Assembly: GCA_026260175.1 (NCBI GenBank)
Contig: JAKCWW010003774.1
Location: forward strand, 3,717-37,972
Direction: 5' to 3'
DNA: 34,256 bases
DNA from: Reticulitermes lucifugus
Lineage: Eukaryota; Arthropoda; Insecta; Blattodea; Rhinotermitidae
The translations under genes were made by a program, and so were the position numbers. Below the pieces are notes generated by a model. It was not told where the DNA came from, did not search any database, and saw only the letters and a list, made by a program, of their open reading frames with translations. Numbering within the stretch: position 1 is the first letter of the stretch; each line of letters begins with the position of its first letter. Shown here piece after piece: positions 28,200-34,256 of the stretch.

Positions 28200-28863
28200 T
28201 CCGTAATAAGATCTGCGCTCTTGTGGGATATTACACGGCATCGTGTGGCAATTGTTTACCAAAGTTTCGGTCCAATCTTCACGGGTCGAGTCTGAGTTGG
28301 AAATAAAGAAAGCCAGTAACCTATGACGTAGATTCTATATAGGAATATATGAATATGAAGGAAAAGGGGGGAGAAGAGCAGCTAGAGCCAGAGGGAAGAA
28401 AGAGAATGATAGAAACAGAAGTAGCTAAAGGAAAAGCAGCACTGGGAAATGGGAGAACGTGGAAGAGGGAGAATGTGGTCCTCAAAAGGACCGTGGGCTA
28501 GTCACCACTAATGGGGGGAGGCACCATCTACTATTTTCCTCCCTTACAGTTGCCCTATTCCATATATGTTTTTTCCAACTGTCCTAGCTGATTGCATTCT
28601 TGGTACCCCAAGCTCCTTTACGTTGTCTCTATCCACCCCTCTCTCACTCTGGTTCAACCCTATTGGCTGTCATCACGCCTACTGATTGCTACCCCATGTG
28701 CACCTTCCCATATAGAATCTACGTTATAGGCTGCTGGCTTTCTTTCTTTCCTACTCGAACTCTTGACCCGTGAAGATGGGACCGATACGTTGTCCTGAAA
28801 CGTCGATAAATTACCACACGACGCATAATATCCCAGAAGAGCGCAGATCTCATCATCACGGCA
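28200..28863. repeat. Large foldback element, ~145-bp arms, purine-rich interior
   Basis: The left arm (28200-28341) and right arm (28712-28863) are reverse complements at roughly 80% identity, sharing AGATCTGCGCTCTT, GGGATATTA, GGTCC(A/C)ATCTTCACGGGTC and GTAGATTCTATAT. The ~370-bp interior is purine-rich to about 28480, then pyrimidine-rich. The arm includes CGTGAAGATGGGACCGATAC and TGAAACGTCG, linking it to the motif shared by the other foldbacks. No transposase or clear target duplication is visible. Confidence 0.88.
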
Positions 28864-29589
28864 GAAGCCTGAAATCAATGTCTGTAATAATTTGTTCAGA
28901 ATAGGTATTATTTATTAATCTTGGTGTGTGGTATCCCATAGTGTTTTTTAATATGAATCATTATTGGTAAAGCAATTCCATTTTGTTTACGATAATTAGT
29001 TACATATTTTGGCTTTTTACCAAAGCTGTGATCAGGCAAAACCATTATAAAATGTGAAGGAGTCAAAGTAACTGTATATTACATATCAGTTCAATGTGGT
29101 AGCCAGATCTCAAGGCCTTACAACAGTTTATTATACACATATATTATTGTTTTTTGTTAATGTTGTATTATGTTTAGTTAAAATTATGTAAAGTTATCTT
29201 TTAAAACTGTATTTTTTTGTTGATTATAACTTCCCTTGCAGTTTAATCTTATGTGTGGTTATCATTAGTCTATCCCCACCAATCCATTTTATTTTTATGT
29301 CTGGTTTTACTTCTTCCTAGCATTGTCACATGACATATGTCCATTTTATCCTGGTAGTTGATTTTATTAGGCCAACTTTTACATTTGAAAGGGAATACTT
29401 TATCACTGTAAAACAGAATACATATTAGTTTCTCTGTTGGCTTTGTCCATACACATTTAGAGAGGGGAAGTTACCGGCAACCTAATTCTTTGATTTGAGG
29501 GATGTTTTTACTTCATCAGGTTTATAAAACTTTCCTGTAATTTACCATTACTGAGCCACCTTACTTCTGTATATGATATTAGATTGGGG

Positions 29590-31213
29590 TACTGTACTTT
29601 GACATACTCAAAAAAGGTGTTGAAAAGCCTGCCACAATGGCGCTGCTGTAGTGGTGTTTACGAATTTTGTCACTGTCCAGAACATGTTTAAAGGAAGAGC
29701 TTTAGCACAGAAAACATCTAGGTGTATAACACAATGATATGATATAAATGTAGGAAATGATTTGTTATTGTGGTACATTAAAAGTCCAGTTTTGCTGCCA
29801 ATCACAGCTGGAGTCCCATCGGTCATAATCAAAGACATTTCATTTAATGGCACAACTATAGCAGAAACAAACTTTTAAGTGCTCAGTAAACGTCTTCTCC
29901 TCTTGTCCTTTCAACGGCGGAATTTTCAGCATTTTCTCTTTGGCTGTGTAGTCTTGGAAAACCATTCTATTCATAAGTGCCAACTGAGCTGTCTGATATA
30001 TCCAAGGATTCATGCATTTGAAGTGCAGACCAAGAACATCAGTTTATATCGCGCTTTGCTGTCCTTGAAGGTTATTAGAAATATCTTGAACTCTTCTTCT
30101 AACCATGGGGCCAGGATAGTTATATAGTATATTGGTATAGTTACTTGCTACAGGCTGGCTGGTACACGGTTCAATCCAAAGTGGAGGCAAGGGGATTTTC
30201 TGTTTGCCAAAATCCATCCACACCAACCCTAGGGCCCTCCTAGCGTCCTCCAATGGGTACTGGGGCTCTTCCTGGGGGTAAAGCAGCCAGGGTGTGGCAC
30301 TGACCACCCACCCCCATCTAGTGCTGAGGTTAGGACAGAGCAGAGGTATACCTGTACTCCCTCTCTGTACCCTTATGGCATGTTATAGGTAGCACTTTAC
30401 ATTTACCTTCTTTAAACCGTATTTGCTGGCAACTGTCAATTATTCAAAGCAGACACTCTCATTTAGTCGAAAAGCCAGAGAAAAGATTCAGCACCAGACA
30501 TGAGGGGTTTTATTCATTCACTATCTTGAAATTACTTCTTCCTTTTTTGGCAAGAACATGGTGACATTGCTAGATTGTTCCTGTGGCTTTTTTTATAATC
30601 AACTGTGAAGCTAGTCTCACTGACCTTATTTTTCCCCATGTTCACTAAGAGGAGAATAATTTGGGTCAAAAGAAGTCACTTGTTTGAAAATGCCTTTCAC
30701 TGTTGTATTTTTAAGCATACCACTGCTATTGCACAAGATATATAAACTCCACTCCATTTAACTTCAATGAAACAGTATTTTTCTTCCCACTCATCTTGGA
30801 CATTACAAATACAAGGCTTCTTCTTACTTGATCCAGTCTATTCATTTTAATTGCAAGTCAAAATATCACATTTGCAAACAATACATAACCACAAACAAAT
30901 CAGAAGGCGACATGTACAACACTTCTTTCTCTGAGTTTTTATAACACTGACTCAATAATTCATCAGCAGGATGGCTGGCAGGGTACCTGACATGGAACAA
31001 AGGTAGTTGTGGGGAGGGTTATGCAGGGCAGCTGAATCATCAGTAGGTGCTCAATGCTCGAGATACAACTCACAGCTGTGACATTTTAAAATGCTGTGGA
31101 TATCCGTAATTTCTTTTAGAAATATAGGTAATGACATTGTATACCACTGTAGGTGCATAGCAAAGGGCAGACAGTCACGTATGCACCTGTGTGCACAAGT
31201 TTGCTGACCCCTG
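29590..31213 (-). pseudogene. hAT-superfamily transposon remnant (ZMYM6/GTF2IRD2-type transposase)
   Basis: The minus strand begins with a hAT-like terminus CAGGGGTCAGCAAAC (31213-31199). The coding traces are VQDEWEEKYCFIEV near 30815-30775 (the pre-core segment), TAQLALMNRMVFQDYTAKEK (about 29990-29930), then after a frameshift LIMTDGTPAVIGSKTGLL, SYHCVIHLDVFCAKAL and WQAFQHLF. TDGxPxMxG...FHCxIHQExLCAK is the hAT catalytic-core pattern retained in ZMYM6- and GTF2IRD2-type proteins. Frameshifts, stops and an inserted SINE (30104-30415) disable it. The opposite terminus was not found. Confidence 0.75.
30104..30415 (+). mobile_element. tRNA-derived SINE, copy 4, inserted in the hAT remnant
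   Basis: The tRNA-like head CCAGGATAGTTATATAGTAT aligns with the head of copy 1 (TAGGATAGCTTAGTTGACAT). A good B box GGTTCAATCC lies at 30168-30177. The body has GGGTACTGGGGCTCTTCCTG, GGGGTAAAGCAGCC and ATCTAGTGCTGAGGTTAGGA, with a 3' part ending CACTTTACATTTACCTT. It splits the hAT transposase traces on either side, so it is the younger insertion. Confidence 0.8.
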
Positions 31214-31388
31214 ATGTATGCTTTCCATTCTTGACATAAATGGCGTACATTACAGTAACATTCAAGGATACAGATCACACAGCAAACATATAAACCGGAC
31301 AGTACATGTAACAGCATTATTTTCACTTAAATTCACTTCTATTAAAAGGGGGTTTGCTTCAAATAAACAACAGACAAAGTTCCAAAGG

Positions 31389-31394
31389 TTTATT
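31389..31394 (-). promoter_or_regulatory. Poly(A) signal AATAAA
   Basis: A minus-strand AATAAA lies about 54 nt after the stop codon of the terminal exon at 31448-31558. It is in a good position for 3'-end cleavage near 31370 and supports that exon being real. Confidence 0.7.
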
Positions 31395-31447
31395 TTATAC
31401 AATACAAAGCATTAATTTCAAAGCAAATCCAGCAATGTAAAGTCAGT

Positions 31448-31558
31448 TTACTTCTTTTTCTTGCCTTCTTTGCCAGACTTTGGTACAACATCAGGATTTT
31501 CTGCTGCATCCTTCAGTCGCTTGGCTCTTATCCCTATCAATCGGGCATCAGTACGAGC
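31448..31558 (-). CDS. Terminal coding exon of an unidentified gene with Lys-rich C terminus
   Basis: The acceptor TTGTTTGCATAG is followed in phase 0 by 36 codons and TAA: ARTDARLIGIRAKRLKDAAE, then NPDVVPKSGKEGKKKK. The short basic, charged end with four terminal lysines, a good acceptor, and an AATAAA ~54 nt downstream argue for a genuine last exon. The KKKK end formally fits a KKxx ER-retrieval signal, but a basic nucleolar or RNA-binding tail is as likely. I do not recognise the family. The rest of the gene must lie at higher coordinates; no further exon is clear in 31560-33190, so the preceding intron is at least 1.6 kb or leaves the window. Confidence 0.6.
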   Translation of the reverse strand, partial: ARTDARLIGIRAKRLKDAAENPDVVPKSGKEGKKKK

Positions 31559-31559
31559 C

Positions 31560-32225
31560 TATGCAAACAATGAAACATCAGAAGACGCAGCACACACAAA
31601 GAGCGTATACGATGTAGCGTATAAACTAAACATGTCTCCACAAAAACAATAACTATGCTCTGAATTTAGCCATATATATTATTTTCTTGTGTGTTATGTT
31701 AAATATTCACCATACACAATGATGATCTGATTTAAAGCTAAGGTCTTGGTCAGATCTGTATTTCACATCATGAATGAACATTATGAATAACACACAGTTT
31801 TTTGAGAAACTAAAACATATTGCTAACTACAGAACCCTTGACAAATAAAAATAAACAATGAGAATAATCTTTAAATCCCTAAAGAATATGCACATAAAGT
31901 AAGTACTGTATCAAATATGAACTAAAACTCTTAGCACAAATCCCAAATAGCAAAATTTGCTAAAAATGTCTGGTAGTTTCCAAATTGAAAACAGGCACAT
32001 ACCCTCTCACTTAATTTTATGCTCACTGCAAATGGCCTATTAAAACTAAGCTCTTAGCATATTAATTTATGATCACCATTATTAAACAGCAATCTTGTAT
32101 GAAGAGGTGTTCCTTTTGTCTCAATGCTGTATTAAAACAGTTGAGGAATAGTGGGATGCTACTAGGGTTTCAAGAAACATTGCTTGTAAAGTAATTTCCA
32201 AGACAGGTCTAATGTGAGAACTTTC
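31560..32225. other. Probable intron or gene-less AT-rich stretch
   Basis: This is upstream (minus strand) of the Lys-rich terminal exon, with no recognised exon or repeat. Confidence 0.5.
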
Positions 32226-32226
32226 T

Positions 32227-32482
32227 GCAAAGGTAATTGTAAAGTTGTCCAAGTGCATGTCAGGAAGGCATACTTGGGAGAGCAAAAGTAGAGCTCCACT
32301 CATTCTTAACCTCTGCACTAGACAGAGGTGAGTGATCAAACTTGGCCCAACTGCTTTACCTCCAGTACCCTGGGTCCCAGAGCCTGTCTGGATGTTCTGG
32401 AGAAGAACAAAAGCTCCTTTCCCTGCCATGAAATAATTCCCAGACCATACAGCCCATAACCTAGTCACTATCCTGACTACAC
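32227..32482 (-). mobile_element. tRNA-derived SINE, copy 5
   Basis: The minus strand begins near GTCAGGATAGTGACTAGGTT and continues with CAGGCTCTGGGACCCAGGGT, ACTGGAGGTAAAGCAGTTGG, TGCAGAGGTTAAGAATGAGT and GGAGCTC, ending with GGACAACTTTACAATTACCT. All blocks occur in order in copies 3 and 4. The 115-codon open frame across it is a by-product of the repeat, not a gene. Confidence 0.8.
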
Positions 32483-33191
32483 TATGCTTGATCCTTGAAA
32501 TTTATACCCAAGTTAAAAACTAACCCAGTGCAGAATACTAAGCAATTTAAGAGTTCAGTGCCTATGTGCCAACTGACTCCAAATTCTAAATTTCATTTGC
32601 TGTTTAGAGAAATGACATAACCTATTCAATCTACCTAAATAACCATATTTCCTCACTGCATTCAAATTTTACTTTCAGTGACCTACTGTACCTAACCAAA
32701 CTGCTATACCTTACAAAAAGCAAAAGGTCATTACATACAGATACACTCGGAACATAAAACTTTGATTTCTATACATACGAACATAAAGGAATGTGATGTT
32801 TAATAGCATTATTTTTCACTTTGTATTCAACTTTCATTTGTTTCAAAATATTCCTTTCTTGAACATTCTCCTTATCACATAACATATTTTAAATTATATT
32901 TGGACCACATTCCTAAGTAATGGTATAACAAGACAATGTATGTATAATACAGTACTGTGACGCATTTGCATAACCAATCTTTCCATGCAAACGCAAAAAT
33001 GTGTTGTGCATTAATGAGCAACATATCACTGTAAACAATATAAAAATACTGAGTGTGGTCATGAAAATGTACCAATGTGTTCCCTTTATACTGCTGAGCC
33101 ACATGTCACTGTCAGCAATATAAAACAATGGAGTGTTGCCATGGAAATACTAAAATGGGCTCCCTTTACATTGTTGTTTAGCTACAAAATA

Positions 33192-34256
33192 CAGTAGAAC
33201 CCGGATAAGAAGTCTTCCCCTGTAAGAAGTCTAATTTTTAAAGTCCCGAAATAAAATACATAATGCGTACGTTAATTTTTCCCGGATATGAAGCTTCCCA
33301 CTTATTAAGTCTTCCCACCTAAGGAGTCGAATCTCATGATACCAAGAGTATGATCTTTTATGAAATTTTACCCATTTAATAAGTTTTTAAAGATATGTAT
33401 TAAAAAGCTTAAGTTGCTGTTGATTCATTGATCACTTGCTATCTGACTATCGATATATGGGATATATCAATATATACTATGATGTGATCATGCAATTGAT
33501 CTCTAACGAGGTGCCCCGAACTGCAACATGGCAACACGCTGCTTGAAGTTGAGGGTGATTAGAGAAGTGGAATCAAATCCTACCTTGACCCAAGTGGAAG
33601 TGGCAAAGCGGCTGAACATGCCCGTAACTACAGTCAAAGGAATTATGGGGAAAAAGGCAGAGTTAATTACTCAATCCGGTGTGACTTCATATAAAGTTAA
33701 AAGAAAACGTCCTGGCAAGTATGAAGATGTGGAGAAAAAGCTAATGGTGTGGTTTGAACAGTCTGTTAATTTAAATATACCAATTAACGGTCCTTTAGTG
33801 AAAGAGAAGGCTGTTGAAATTGCTGATAGACTTGGTGTAGATTTTACTCCTTCCAATGGGTGGCTAGACAGATTTAAAAATAGAACTAGGTTCGTGTATA
33901 AAACTATCTGTGGAGAAGCCTGGAGTGTTAATATATTTGAAGTAGAGGAATGGAAGAAAGCAGTATTATATCCTCTACTTCAATGATATAAACCTTGCGA
34001 TGTATTCAATGCTGATGAGCTAGGTTTATTTTACAATCTCCTCCCTAATNAAACATATGCTTTTAGAGGAGAAAGTTGCCATNGGGGAAAAATGANTAAG
34101 GATAGGATGACAGTACTAGTAGGAGCCAATATGGATGGGTCTGAGAAACTTCCACTATTAGCTATAAGGAAATCAGGGAAGCCAAGGTGTTTAAAAAATG
34201 TTAAAAACTTGCCATGCAAATATAGGAGCAATAAAACAGCCTGGATGACTAGTGAC
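33192..34256 (+). mobile_element. Tigger/pogo-type DNA transposon, 5' part (runs off the window)
   Basis: The element starts CAGTAGAACCCGGATAAGAA directly after TA (33190-33191), the pogo/Tigger terminal pattern. Its 5' leader repeats AAGTCTTCCC-like subterminal blocks several times (about 33210-33330). A transposase ORF begins at 33528. The right half and 3' TIR lie outside the window. Confidence 0.88.
33528..34256 (+). pseudogene. Tigger/pogo-type transposase, interrupted by one in-frame TGA, 3' truncated by window
   Basis: The protein is a cut-and-paste DDE transposase that binds its own TIRs. From ATG 33528 it has an N-terminal psq-type helix-turn-helix (LTQVEVAKRLNMPVTTVKGI), then a CENP-B-type second HTH domain (DVEKKLMVWFEQSVNLNIPI, KEKAVEIADRLG, FTPSNGWLDRFKNR). 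A TGA at 33984-33986 ends 152 codons. Directly after it, in the same frame, the DDE catalytic domain begins: YKPCDVFNADELGLFYNLLP, then [20 protein letters not shown]. Domain order and spacing are intact, so only a point change (or a read error) breaks the frame. Three ambiguous bases (34050, 34083, 34096) lie in the second half. The copy looks young. Confidence 0.88.

Noticed and set aside
32121-32468. 115-codon minus-strand ORF as a gene
   Set aside because: It lies across SINE copy 5, and its conserved-looking peptide is the repeat's own translation.

Overview
The window is a repeat-rich, AT-rich piece of eukaryotic nuclear DNA, almost certainly from an insect. Genes are split by many introns with GT..AG ends, intergenic DNA is full of decayed transposons, and the two recognisable host genes read like insect orthologues. 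The SINE family and the other decayed repeat ORFs remind me of cockroach, termite and related genomes. That placement is from memory and weak.

Layout. 1-600: decayed retroelement ORF (minus) whose 5' part is duplicated as a ~100-bp inverted repeat. 640-740: short tandem repeat. 1690-2540: dead Tigger/pogo transposase (minus), followed by a textbook 198-bp hAT MITE (2588-2785, perfect 15-bp TIRs and 8-bp TSD). 4823-6793: 3' three coding exons of an atypical dual-specificity phosphatase (minus; DUSP3/DUSP29-like, intact HC(X5)R loop). 5920-7200: two copies of a tRNA-derived SINE. 8371-21180: a complete 14-exon gene (plus) for the pyruvate dehydrogenase phosphatase regulatory subunit (PDPR), 909 codons, with every intron phase consistent. 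21229-28863: foldback elements, a Tigger-type element nested inside another TA-flanked element, and a decayed repeat-family ORF at 25.46-26.80 kb. 29590-31213: hAT-superfamily remnant (minus) split by a SINE. 31381-31558: terminal exon of an unidentified gene (minus) with its poly(A) signal. 33192-end: 5' TIR and interrupted transposase of a Tigger/pogo element, cut by the window edge.

How things fit together. The phosphatase and PDPR are arranged head to head, so the roughly 1.5 kb between their 5' parts should hold both promoters. PDPR is a mitochondrial flavoprotein-like regulator of PDH phosphatase. The phosphatase is an unrelated signalling enzyme, so I infer no shared pathway.

The most interesting unexplained signal is a hairpin motif, CTGANGAT-stem-GAAACRT, that recurs in at least five otherwise different foldback repeats here. 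It resembles a hammerhead ribozyme core with one extra U. No prokaryotic-type system, CRISPR array, rRNA or functional tRNA gene was seen.
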